From positions 1 through 7,107 of the forward strand of contig JAOPWW010000242.1 of NCBI GenBank assembly GCA_025965495.1: a stretch of DNA of 7,107 nt, written 5' to 3'. Below the pieces are notes generated by a model. The model was given only the letters and a program-made list of their open reading frames with translations, ran no database searches and was not told the origin of the DNA. How positions within the stretch are numbered: the first letter of the stretch is position 1; each line of letters begins with the position of its first letter. This DNA comes from Frankiales bacterium. GTDB lineage: Bacteria; Actinomycetota; Actinomycetes; Mycobacteriales; SCTD01. The position numbers and the translations under genes were made by a program. Below, in pieces: positions 1 to 5,967 of this stretch.

Positions 1-141
1 CTGTCCCTGCCGGAGTTCCTGCCCGAGCAGCTGCGGCTGCGGCGCGTCTCGCGCCGGGCCTCCGCCTCCCCGGCGGCCGGCTCCAGCAAGGTCCACCAGG
101 CCGAGCAGGCCGCGCTCGTCGCGGCGGCGCTCGAGCGCTAG
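1..141 (+). CDS. C-terminal end of an unassigned protein (5' end outside window)
   Basis: Frame 1 is open from the first base to a TAG at 139-141, giving the last 46 residues of a protein that begins upstream of the window. The tail is rich in Ala, Arg and Gln: a Leu/Pro/Arg segment (LPEQLRLRRVSRRA), a short Ala/Ser/Pro linker and an Ala-rich segment likely to be helical (KVHQAEQAALVAAALER). Such basic, low-complexity tails occur at the ends of many actinobacterial nucleic-acid enzymes, including helicases, but no catalytic motif lies inside the window, so no function is assigned. The frame is believed because it has the codon pattern of its neighbours, ends just before a strong hairpin, and is followed by co-directional genes. 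Confidence 0.6.
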   Translation: MSLPEFLPEQLRLRRVSRRASASPAAGSSKVHQAEQAALVAAALER

Positions 142-157
142 CAGCAGCACGCACGTC

Positions 158-187
158 CCGGGCGGGTCCCTCGCGGGGCCCGCCCGG
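158..187 (+). terminator. Strong GC-rich hairpin after first gene, possible terminator
   Basis: Bases 158-166 (CCGGGCGGG) are the exact reverse complement of 179-187 (CCCGCCCGG). The stem continues inward through a G-U pair (167/178) and three G-C pairs (168-170 with 175-177), leaving a TCGC tetraloop at 171-174. That makes a 13-bp stem starting 17 bases after the TAG of the upstream gene and ending 26 bases before the next start codon. No T-tract follows, only GTTCCC, so it is not a classical intrinsic terminator. Actinobacteria are often described as using such tail-less hairpins. It could instead be an mRNA stabiliser or a 5'-UTR element of the next gene. Confidence 0.5.
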
Positions 188-213
188 CGCCGTTCCCACC
201 TCCCGGAGGACCC

Positions 214-390
214 GTGTACAGCACCGACCGCGGTATCGAGGAGCTCGAGGAGCGGCGCGGCGACGAGCGCGTCACGCTCGCGTGGCTGGCCGGCCGGATG
301 CGCGAGTTCGTCGACCTCAACCCCGAGTTCGAGGTGCCCGTCGACAGGCTCACGACCTGGCTGGCCCGGCTCGAGGACGACGACGAGTAG
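214..390 (+). CDS. DUF6104-like small protein, 58 aa
   Basis: A 58-residue protein begins with GTG (214-216) and ends with TAG (388-390). A strong Shine-Dalgarno sequence, GGAGGA at 205-210, lies 3 bases ahead and supports this start. The sequence (YSTDRGIEELEERRGDE, then TLAWLAGRMREFVDLNPEFE, VPVDRLTTWLARLEDDDE) has the layout of DUF6104 proteins, which I recall as widespread small proteins of Streptomyces and relatives: a conserved TDRGIEELE start, a WLA...FVDLNP core and a WLARL plus acidic end. It has no membrane segment or signal peptide and is predicted to be cytosolic, helical and acidic. The function of the family is unknown to me. The next gene starts 32 bases downstream on the same strand, so co-transcription with the AAA ATPase is likely. 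The family call is from memory of the motif, not a search. Confidence 0.85.
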   Translation: MYSTDRGIEELEERRGDERVTLAWLAGRMREFVDLNPEFEVPVDRLTTWLARLEDDDE

Positions 391-422
391 GACCGTGACC
401 GGCGACGCCCGGCGGGGCTGAG

Positions 423-1160
423 GTGGCTCCCTCCAGGCGGGCACCGGCCGGCCCGCCGGTGCGGCGGGTGGAGCGCGACCCGGAGGCCGGTGTCCCGGGC
501 GGCTGGCCCTTCGCGCTGCCCGCCGTCGCCCAGCTGCTGCGCGACGGCCTGGACCTCGCACCCGGCGTCACCTTCCTGCTGGGCGAGAACGGCTCGGGCA
601 AGAGCACCGTGGTCGAGGCGCTGGCCGGCGCCTACGGGCTCAACCCCGAGGGCGGCTCGCGCGGCGCGCAGCACCGCACCCGGGCGACCGAGTCACCGCT
701 CGCGGAGGTGCTGCGCCTGGTCCGCTCTCCCGGCCGGCAGGCGTCCTCCTACTTCCTGCGGGCCGAGACCATGCACGGGCTCTACACCTACCTGGAGGAG
801 CACCCCGGGCGCTCCCCGGAGCCGCGCTTCCACGAGATGAGCCACGGCGAGTCGTTCCTCGCGGTCCTGCGCGAGCGGTTCGACGGCTACGGCTTCTTCC
901 TGCTCGACGAGCCCGAGTCGGCCCTGTCGTTCTCGTCCTGTCTGGGACTGCTCGCGCTGCTGCAGGAGCTCCGGGCGGCGGGCGCGCAGGTCGTCTGCGC
1001 GACCCACAGCCCCGTGCTGGCGGCCCTGCCAGGAGCGACCCTGCTCGAGCTCGGCGACCACGGCCTGCGCCAGGCCGCCTACGACGACCTCCCGGTGGTG
1101 CAGCACTGGCGCGCGTTCCTGGACGCCCCGGACCGGTACCTGCGCCACCTGCTCGAGTGA
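423..1160 (+). CDS. ABC-fold AAA family ATPase (COG3910-like), 245 aa
   Basis: This is a complete 245-residue soluble P-loop ATPase of the SMC/ABC-like 'AAA family ATPase' group, which is distinct from transporter ATPases. Walker A is GENGSGKST at residues 54-62 (Lys60). An ABC-type signature, MSHGESF, is at 139-145, where the usual LSGGQ is replaced by SHGES as in this family. Walker B is FFLLDEPESALS at 158-169 (Asp162, Glu163 as the likely catalytic base). The H-loop is ATHSPVL at 193-199 (His195). Only about 75 residues separate Walker A from the signature, so there is no long coiled coil or inserted domain. It is expected to hydrolyse ATP as a dimer; the substrate or partner is unknown. 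The start is GTG at 423 behind a weak purine-rich stretch (GGCGGGGCTGAG); an in-frame GTG at 459 is possible but would shorten a region that looks family-like. It converges on the DUF3592-like gene 58 bases downstream. Confidence 0.88.
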   Translation: MAPSRRAPAGPPVRRVERDPEAGVPGGWPFALPAVAQLLRDGLDLAPGVTFLLGENGSGKSTVVEALAGAYGLNPEGGSRGAQHRTRATESPLAEVLRLVRSPGRQASSYFLRAETMHGLYTYLEEHPGRSPEPRFHEMSHGESFLAVLRERFDGYGFFLLDEPESALSFSSCLGLLALLQELRAAGAQVVCATHSPVLAALPGATLLELGDHGLRQAAYDDLPVVQHWRAFLDAPDRYLRHLLE

Positions 1161-1179
1161 GCCTCCCCGCCGGCCGCCG

Positions 1180-1230
1180 CTCCCCCGGCTACGGCTCCCC
1201 GGGCTACGGCTCCCCCGGCTACGGCTCCCC
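1180..1230. repeat. 15-bp tandem repeat (3.4 copies) in convergent 3' region
   Basis: The 15-base unit CTCCCCCGGCTACGG occurs at 1180-1194, 1195-1209 (one change, C to G) and 1210-1224, followed by a partial copy at 1225-1230. It fills most of the gap between two convergent genes. On the minus strand each unit reads GAG-CCG-TAG-CC(G/C)-GGG in phase with the DUF3592-like gene, so the gene's stop (1219-1221) lies within the repeat and is repeated in frame at 1204-1206 and 1189-1191. The array probably arose by slippage or local duplication. No hairpin followed by a T-tract was found here, so a terminator is not claimed. Confidence 0.85.
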
Positions 1231-2193
1231 GCCGCCGAGGGCCCACAGGCTCAGGACGACGCCGACCGTCCCCGCGGTGAAGGGCAGCACCGCAGCACCG
1301 CCCCCGCCGAGCAGGAAGCCCAGGACCAGCCCGACGACGGCCGCGGCAGCGCCGTACCGCGCGCCGCGCGACCACCAGGGCGAGGCGGGCGGCAGCGACG
1401 TGCCGGGCGGCAGCAGGAACACCTCGTCCAGGTCGAGGACGGTCTCCCGGCGCGGCACCAGGTCGCCGGTCCGCGGCGGTGCGTGCCGCAGCCGGCCGAC
1501 GGGGACCAGCGCCTCCCCGGACGGCAGCACGACGGCGACCCGCCGGTGACCGGCCGTGCTCCCGTGCACCCACACCTCGAGCGCCTCCGGCGCCGCGTCG
1601 AGCGCGGGGTGCCACAGGACCCGCTGGAGCCGGGGTCCCTCCGGTGCGTCCAGCGACAGCCACACGCCGCTGCCGCCGGCGTCGAGCGGGCCGGAGGTGG
1701 GCCGCTGCCAGCTCAGCAGGGTGGCGGGCAGCCGCACGCCCGGCCGGCGCAGCCGGAGGCGGAACAGCCCTCCGCGCAGCAGCCACGGCAGCACGAGCAG
1801 GACGGCCACGACCGCGGCGATCCCGGTCGGGACCACCAGGTCGTCCTCGGCGGAGGTCTCGTCAGGGTCGCCCGGGAAGGCCGCCCGGTCCGGGTGCGCA
1901 GGGTCGTAGCGCACGGCGAACGACCGGCCGGTCCGGTACCGGTCGGTGTCGTAGACACCGAACCGCTGCGTGCGGGTCCGCCCCGCCGCGTCCACCCACC
2001 GCACGCGCACGTCGCCGCTGTCACCCAGGTCGTCGGCCACCACCGTCCCGGCCGCTGTCGCCGTCGCCGCGGCCCGCGCCGTGGTGTAGCGGTGCTCGAG
2101 CACCAGGAGCGGCGCGGCGACCCCGACGAGGCCGAGCACGGTCGCCAGGAGCCCGGCCAGCGCGACGCGCAGGACGGGCCGGGGCGCGCTCAC
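1219..2193 (-). CDS. DUF3592-like multi-pass membrane protein, 324 aa
   Basis: The protein has 324 residues from GTG at 2193-2191 to TAG at 1221-1219. The start is chosen because it forms a GTGA overlap with the stop of the M48 gene and has GAGG 4 bases ahead (plus-strand 2198-2201). The frame stays open further upstream, but that part lies inside the M48 gene and is Arg/Gly/Pro-rich shadow. Hydrophobic segments lie near residues 9-31, 121-140, 281-297 and 300-319. The first extracytoplasmic stretch (45-105) has the DUF3592 pattern: a small-residue start, then VRVRWVDAAGRTRTQRFG, an RYRTG segment and FAVRYDPAHPDRAAFPGD. The soluble middle part (150-270) contains a WHPALD segment and a VHG...RRVAVVLPSGEALVPVGRL segment and is likely cytoplasmic. 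The molecular role of such proteins is unknown; coupling to the M48 protease suggests a joint envelope function. The last codons overlap the 15-bp repeat. Confidence 0.8.
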   Translation of the reverse strand: MSAPRPVLRVALAGLLATVLGLVGVAAPLLVLEHRYTTARAAATATAAGTVVADDLGDSGDVRVRWVDAAGRTRTQRFGVYDTDRYRTGRSFAVRYDPAHPDRAAFPGDPDETSAEDDLVVPTGIAAVVAVLLVLPWLLRGGLFRLRLRRPGVRLPATLLSWQRPTSGPLDAGGSGVWLSLDAPEGPRLQRVLWHPALDAAPEALEVWVHGSTAGHRRVAVVLPSGEALVPVGRLRHAPPRTGDLVPRRETVLDLDEVFLLPPGTSLPPASPWWSRGARYGAAAAVVGLVLGFLLGGGGAAVLPFTAGTVGVVLSLWALGGGEP

Positions 2194-3656
2194 GCCACCT
2201 CGCGCCGGGCCTCGGCGACCAGCCCGCGGACCTGCTGGGTGTCCTCGCGGGTGATCGCGTCCTCGAGCAGGTCGCGCGTCAGGGCCGTGCGTCCGTCCGC
2301 CGACCGCAGCACGCCCGCCCTCCAGGAGCTCGCGCGCTTCCAGCCGCCGCCGACGAGGACCTGCCACAGGACCGCGGCGGCGCAGCCCGCCAGCACGTCG
2401 CGGCTCGCCAGCTCGCGCACGTCCGGCGGCGCCGACCGGAGCTCGGGCTCGAGCCGGAGGGCGACCTGATGCCACGCCCCGTCGTCCACGGCGTCGAGCG
2501 TCCGCAGCAGCGCCGTCCCGCCGTCAGGGGCACCGGTCGCCTCGGCCAGAGCCGCTGCCGCCTCGGCGGCCGGCCGCTCACGCTGCTCCGGCGGGAGGTC
2601 CAGCAGCCGCACCGGGGTCGCGTCGGGGTCGACGAGCTGGCCGGTGCACCAGGCCCGGACCTCCTCCCCGGTGCGGAGCGCGAGGGGCCGCACGAGCGGC
2701 AGCTCGGGAGCGGGACGCCCGACCGAGGCCAGCCGGGTCGCGGTCGGCGGGTGGCTGTCCCCGGTGGTCGACAGCAGGGCCTCGTCGTCCAGGGCCCGTC
2801 GCAGCCCGGCGACGACGTACGGGTCGGTCAGCGCCTCGGAGACGGCCTCGTACAGGTCCAGGGGTCGCTGCTCGCGCTCGCCCAGGACGTCCAGCCACGG
2901 GTCGGCGAGCAGGGCGAAGGCCGCTCGCAGCAGGTCGGTGCGCACCAGGGCCCGCCCGGCGGCGTCCGCCCCGGCGATGCGCACGCTGTCCTGGTCGGCC
3001 GCCAGCTCCGGACCCCACGCGTCGTCGCGGGTGGCGAGCAGCAGCCGGTCGGCCAGCGCGTGGTGCACGCGGACGCGGTCCGCCCGGCTGTCGGCCAGCT
3101 GCTCGCGGGCAGAGAGCAGCCAGCGCGTCGCCCGGTCCCTCGCGTGCCGGTGGTGGGCCAGCTCGTGGGCGACGACAGCCGTCAGCTCGTCCTCGGCCAG
3201 CCCCTGCAGCAGCGGCCAGCCCAGCAGCAGCACGTAGGCGGTCGTGCCCCGCCAGCGGACGGGTCCGAGGGCCGCCTCGACGTCTGGCACGACCCGGACC
3301 GACAGCGGAGCCCGGAAGCCGGCCTGGCCGGCGACGTCGTGGAGGAGCGCCGCGAGCTCGGGCTCCTCCGCGGGCCGCACCGGGCGCCCGGGGAGGGTGT
3401 CGGGCTGCACGAGCGACCCGACGACGCCGAACACCACCCACGCGACCGGTGCCGCGAGCAGCTGCCAGGCCCCGGTCGCGGCGACGACGACCAGGGCCGC
3501 CAGCGCCAGCGCGGCCAGCACCGGGTGCGCCGCGGCGAGCAGCACCGCCGCCGTCCCGGTCGTCCTCGCCGTCCCGCGTCCCACGGAGGAGGACAGCGCT
3601 GCCGCCGCGTCGTCGATTCCGGCGCACCTGCCCGCGGCCCGGTCCGGCACGACCAC
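2190..3656 (-). CDS. M48 family (HtpX/Ste24-like) membrane metalloprotease, 488 aa
   Basis: This is a zinc metalloprotease anchored by two N-terminal membrane segments (about residues 45-64 and 66-83). The zinc motif HELAHH is at 164-169 (His164, Glu165 catalytic, His168). The third ligand is Glu217 in PELAADQDSV, matching the family's E-x-x-A-D pattern with Asp221. The family's later SHPPTATRL motif is at 302-310. About 178 residues follow, more than in HtpX (about 280-300 aa in total), with no recognisable motif. The family degrades damaged or misfolded membrane proteins or trims membrane substrates; the substrate here is unknown. The start used is GTG at 3656-3654 because GGAGG (plus-strand 3662-3666) sits 5 bases ahead. 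An upstream in-frame GTG at 3683 would add 9 residues but abuts a hairpin and has no clear Shine-Dalgarno sequence. The TGA stop overlaps the next start by 4 bases. Confidence 0.85.
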   Translation of the reverse strand: MVVPDRAAGRCAGIDDAAAALSSSVGRGTARTTGTAAVLLAAAHPVLAALALAALVVVAATGAWQLLAAPVAWVVFGVVGSLVQPDTLPGRPVRPAEEPELAALLHDVAGQAGFRAPLSVRVVPDVEAALGPVRWRGTTAYVLLLGWPLLQGLAEDELTAVVAHELAHHRHARDRATRWLLSAREQLADSRADRVRVHHALADRLLLATRDDAWGPELAADQDSVRIAGADAAGRALVRTDLLRAAFALLADPWLDVLGEREQRPLDLYEAVSEALTDPYVVAGLRRALDDEALLSTTGDSHPPTATRLASVGRPAPELPLVRPLALRTGEEVRAWCTGQLVDPDATPVRLLDLPPEQRERPAAEAAAALAEATGAPDGGTALLRTLDAVDDGAWHQVALRLEPELRSAPPDVRELASRDVLAGCAAAVLWQVLVGGGWKRASSWRAGVLRSADGRTALTRDLLEDAITREDTQQVRGLVAEARREVA

Positions 3657-3683
3657 CGGTGCCTCCGACAGCGCGACGCGCAC

Positions 3684-3702
3684 GGGGCAGGCCGGCTGCC
3701 CC
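3684..3702 (-). other. 7-bp inverted repeat abutting upstream GTG of M48 gene
   Basis: GGGGCAG at 3684-3690 is the exact reverse complement of CTGCCCC at 3696-3702, with a 5-base loop. The hairpin lies between the small membrane protein gene and the M48 gene. In minus-strand RNA it ends at the base just before the GTG at 3683-3681. No T-tract follows. It could weaken read-through, protect the upstream mRNA or hide the upstream GTG from ribosomes, or it may be chance in very GC-rich DNA. Confidence 0.4.
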
Positions 3703-3726
3703 CGGCGTCGATGCGGCCGGGTCCTG

Positions 3727-4128
3727 CTAGCGGTCGCGGTCGGCCCGGGTGACGGCGACGTTCGTCGCCAACACGGTCAGCGCCATGACGGCGGACCGGG
3801 GGCGGAGCACGCCGCCCCGGACGGCTGCGAGCACGGCCGCGGCGTCGAGCACGGTCGTGGGCAGGAACAGCCCCGAGGCGCGCCCGACGTCGACCGGCGA
3901 CCGGGTCAGCAGGGCCAGCCCGAGGCTGACCTGGCGCGCCGCCACGAGCCGGACCAGCAGCGGCAGCAGGGGCGCGTCCGGCTCGCGGACCCCACCGGCG
4001 GCGGCCACCTGCTGGGGGCGGACCGCAGCCAGCGCCCCGAGCCCGACCGACACCACACCGACCCCCCGGACCAGCCCGCGCAGGGCCGGCCTGCCCCTGC
4101 GGACGGGGCGCCGCGCGCGGGTGCTCAC
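3727..4128 (-). CDS. Small multi-pass membrane protein, DUF4267-like, 133 aa
   Basis: The 133-residue protein runs from GTG at 4128-4126, inside a GTGA overlap with the rhomboid stop, to TAG at 3729-3727. No clear Shine-Dalgarno sequence precedes the GTG, so translation is probably coupled to the rhomboid gene. After a basic N-terminus (STRARRPVRRGRPALRG) come four hydrophobic stretches near residues 19-36, 54-75, 88-104 and 111-126. The pattern GLGALAAVRPQQVA, then LVRLVAARQVSLGLALLTR and FLPTTVLDAAAVLA, resembles DUF4267 and similar small four-helix membrane proteins, in which an R-x-x-x-A/G-R-x-x-x-L-G-L segment follows the first helix. No enzymatic residues are recognised. The family call is tentative; the membrane topology (basic N-terminus inside) is more secure. 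Confidence 0.7.
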   Translation of the reverse strand: MSTRARRPVRRGRPALRGLVRGVGVVSVGLGALAAVRPQQVAAAGGVREPDAPLLPLLVRLVAARQVSLGLALLTRSPVDVGRASGLFLPTTVLDAAAVLAAVRGGVLRPRSAVMALTVLATNVAVTRADRDR

Positions 4129-4943
4129 CGGCGGGCGTACGGGCCGAAGCGCGGGTCGGCGATCCGCCGGTCGCGGCCGGAGCCGCGCAGCGGCAGCACC
4201 AGCAACATCCCGACGACGAAGCCGACGACGTGGGCGACGTAGGCCACGCCTCCCCCGCCGGTGGCGTCGGTGATGCCCGCGCCGAGCGAGTAGACGGCCT
4301 GCAGCAGGAACCACGACCCGAGGACCAGCCAGGCGGGCAGGCGCACCGGCAGGAAGAAGAAGAAGGTCAGCAGCGACCAGACGCGGGCCTTCGGGAACAG
4401 CACGAGGTAGCCGCCGAGCACGCCGGCGATCGCTCCGGACGCGCCGACCAGCGGCTGCACCGAGGAGGGGTCGGCGGCCGAGAAGCCGTAGGTCGCCGCG
4501 TACCCGCAGACCAGGTAGAAGAGCAGGTACCGCAGCCGGCCCAGGCGGTCCTCGACGTTGTCGCCGAACACGTAGAGGAACAGCATGTTGCCCAGCAGGT
4601 GCAGCCAGCCGCCGTGCAGGAACATCGCGAACAGCACGGACACGAACGCGTTCTTGCGGTAGCCGGGCGCGGCGGTCTCGCACCCGACGCGGCCCTGGTC
4701 GTCGCGGGCGACCCGGCCCGTGGCCACCTGCGACGGCTGGTCCTGGCCGATGACCTCGTCGGGCTTGGCGGCGTAGTGGTCCAGGAAGGCGACCTGCCGG
4801 CACTGCGAGGCCGCGCTGCCGCTGCCGGTGATCGTCGAGGCGATCGGGCTGAACAGGAACACCACGACGTTGACCGCGATCAGCGCGTACGTGACGACGG
4901 GGGTCCGCCGGTGCGGGTTGACGTCGTGGACCGGGATCACCAC
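4125..4943 (-). CDS. Rhomboid family intramembrane serine protease, 272 aa
   Basis: This polytopic protease cleaves transmembrane substrates within the membrane. The catalytic dyad is visible: Ser169 in VGASGA (166-171) and His238 in YVAHVVGF (235-242). The oxyanion-site motif H-x(4)-H-x(3)-N is in FLHGGWLHLLGNM (108-120: His110, His115, Asn119). Hydrophobic segments lie near 17-36, 99-126, 138-156, 163-183, 189-222 (probably two helices) and 232-251, fitting a six-helix core. The loop between the first two helices is long (about 37-97), with cysteines at 48 and 88 that could pair outside the cell. The start is GTG at 4943-4941, with GAGGAG (plus-strand 4951-4956) 7 bases ahead; the next codon is also GTG, a possible alternative. 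It is separated by 34 bases from the dehydrogenase gene upstream and overlaps the next gene by 4 bases. Substrates cannot be read from the sequence. Confidence 0.93.
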   Translation of the reverse strand: MVIPVHDVNPHRRTPVVTYALIAVNVVVFLFSPIASTITGSGSAASQCRQVAFLDHYAAKPDEVIGQDQPSQVATGRVARDDQGRVGCETAAPGYRKNAFVSVLFAMFLHGGWLHLLGNMLFLYVFGDNVEDRLGRLRYLLFYLVCGYAATYGFSAADPSSVQPLVGASGAIAGVLGGYLVLFPKARVWSLLTFFFFLPVRLPAWLVLGSWFLLQAVYSLGAGITDATGGGGVAYVAHVVGFVVGMLLVLPLRGSGRDRRIADPRFGPYARR

Positions 4944-4977
4944 AGGGCGGCTCCTCGCGAGGCGGTCGGACCCTGGG

Positions 4978-5943
4978 TCAGGGCGTGAGGACGAGCTTGC
5001 CGAACACGTCCCCCGTCGCGAGCTTGGCGAACGCGTCCCGGGCGCGCGAGAGCGGGAACACCTCGTCGACGAGCGGCGTGGTGCCCGTCGCGTCGAGGAA
5101 GCGCATCAGCTGCTCGAGCTCGGTGCGGGTGCCCATGGTCGAGCCGACGACGCGGAGCTGCAGGAAGAACAGCCGGTTGAGGTCGGCGCTCGGGTCCGGG
5201 CCGCTGGTCGCGCCGGAGACGACGAGGGTGCCGCCGGGGCGCAGGGCGCGCATCGAGTGCGACCAGGTGGCCTTGCCGACGGTCTCGATCACGGCGTCGA
5301 CCTTGGCGGGCAGGCGCGCCCCGCTCTCGAAGACCTCGGTCGCGCCGAGCTCGAGCGCGCGGGCCCGCTTGTCGGCGTCGCGGCTGGTGGCGAACACGAC
5401 CAGGCCGGCGGCCTTCGCCAGCGCGATCGCGGCCGTGGCGACGCCGCCGCCCGCGCCCTGCACCAGCACGCGGTCGCCCGGCTTCGCGCCGGACTGGGTG
5501 AACAGCATCCGGTAGGCGGTCAGCCACGCCGTGGGCAGGCAGGCGGCCTGCTCGAACGACAGCCCGGCCGGCTTCGGCACGAGGTTGCGCAGCGGGACGA
5601 CGACCTGCTCGGCGAGCGTGCCCTGGTGCAGCTCGGACAGGATCGTCCGCTTGGGGTCGAGGGTCTCGTCGTCCTTCCAGGACGGGTCGCCGACCAGGCC
5701 GTGCACGACGACCTCGGTGCCGTCGTCGGTGACGCCGGCGGCGTCGCAGCCGAGGGTCATCGGCAGGCGGTCCGGCGCGAGGCCGACGCCCTTGAGCGAC
5801 CACAGGTCGTGGTGGTTCAGCGAGGCGGCCTTGACGGTGACACGGGCCCAGCCGTCGCGGACCTCGGGGTCGGGACGGTCCCCGACCTCGAGACCGGACA
5901 GCGGGTCGTCGGCGGACTGGGAGACGCAGGAGGCGGCGAGCAC
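4978..5943 (-). CDS. MDR-family NAD(P)H:quinone oxidoreductase-like dehydrogenase, 321 aa
   Basis: This is a cytosolic medium-chain dehydrogenase/reductase. The N-terminal GroES-like domain (about 1-125) has the motif AASLNHHDLWSL at 39-50 and LGCDAAGV at 64-71. The Rossmann domain (about 126-270) carries VQGAGGGVATAA at 161-172, followed by FATSRDADKR at 184-193, whose Ser/Arg/Lys pattern suits the NADPH phosphate. Neither the four-cysteine structural-zinc lobe nor the usual Cys/His-Glu catalytic zinc ligands are present, so despite the common label 'zinc-binding dehydrogenase' it is probably zinc-free and closest to quinone oxidoreductases (QOR). The substrate is unknown, perhaps a quinone or an enone. 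The length of 321 residues is normal for the family. The start is GTG at 5943-5941 with only a weak AGGG ahead; the N-terminus aligns with what I recall of Streptomyces homologues. It lies 24 bases after the malic enzyme stop, so the two probably form one operon linking NAD(P)H supply and use. Confidence 0.9.
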   Translation of the reverse strand: MLAASCVSQSADDPLSGLEVGDRPDPEVRDGWARVTVKAASLNHHDLWSLKGVGLAPDRLPMTLGCDAAGVTDDGTEVVVHGLVGDPSWKDDETLDPKRTILSELHQGTLAEQVVVPLRNLVPKPAGLSFEQAACLPTAWLTAYRMLFTQSGAKPGDRVLVQGAGGGVATAAIALAKAAGLVVFATSRDADKRARALELGATEVFESGARLPAKVDAVIETVGKATWSHSMRALRPGGTLVVSGATSGPDPSADLNRLFFLQLRVVGSTMGTRTELEQLMRFLDATGTTPLVDEVFPLSRARDAFAKLATGDVFGKLVLTP

Positions 5944-5967
5944 GAGGCGGACCCTATGCCCGGGCCG

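Noticed and set aside
1161..1218. Possible bidirectional terminator between the convergent genes
   Set aside because: No stem longer than a few pairs with a plausible loop and no T-tract could be found; the tandem repeat has direct, not inverted, symmetry.
1157..1549. Plus-strand frame starting with SPGYG repeats after the ATPase
   Set aside because: The repeat is a by-product of the 15-bp array and the rest is antisense to the DUF3592-like gene with no domain.
2194..2475. Upstream extension of the DUF3592-like gene by 94 codons
   Set aside because: The extension is Arg/Gly/Pro-rich, lies inside the M48 coding sequence in another frame, and the GTGA-overlap start with a GAGG site explains the gene better.
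1479..3752. Very long plus-strand open frame (757 codons) opposite the M48 and DUF3592-like genes
   Set aside because: It is antisense to two genes with clear motifs and reads as Arg/Pro/Gly-rich low-complexity sequence without domains. Long antisense frames are expected at this GC content.
4129..4803. Upstream extension of the small membrane protein into the rhomboid gene
   Set aside because: The frame is an Arg/Pro-rich shadow of the rhomboid coding sequence, while the GTG overlapping the rhomboid stop gives a compact, hydrophobic family-like protein.
4953..4962. Perfect 10-bp palindrome (CCTCGCGAGG) overlapping the rhomboid ribosome site
   Set aside because: With a realistic 4-base loop only three pairs remain, so sequestration of the ribosome site is not convincing.
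5958..5965. GCCCGGGC palindrome between malic enzyme and dehydrogenase genes
   Set aside because: Eight-base GC palindromes are common by chance at this base composition, there is no loop or T-tract, and nothing indicates an operator.
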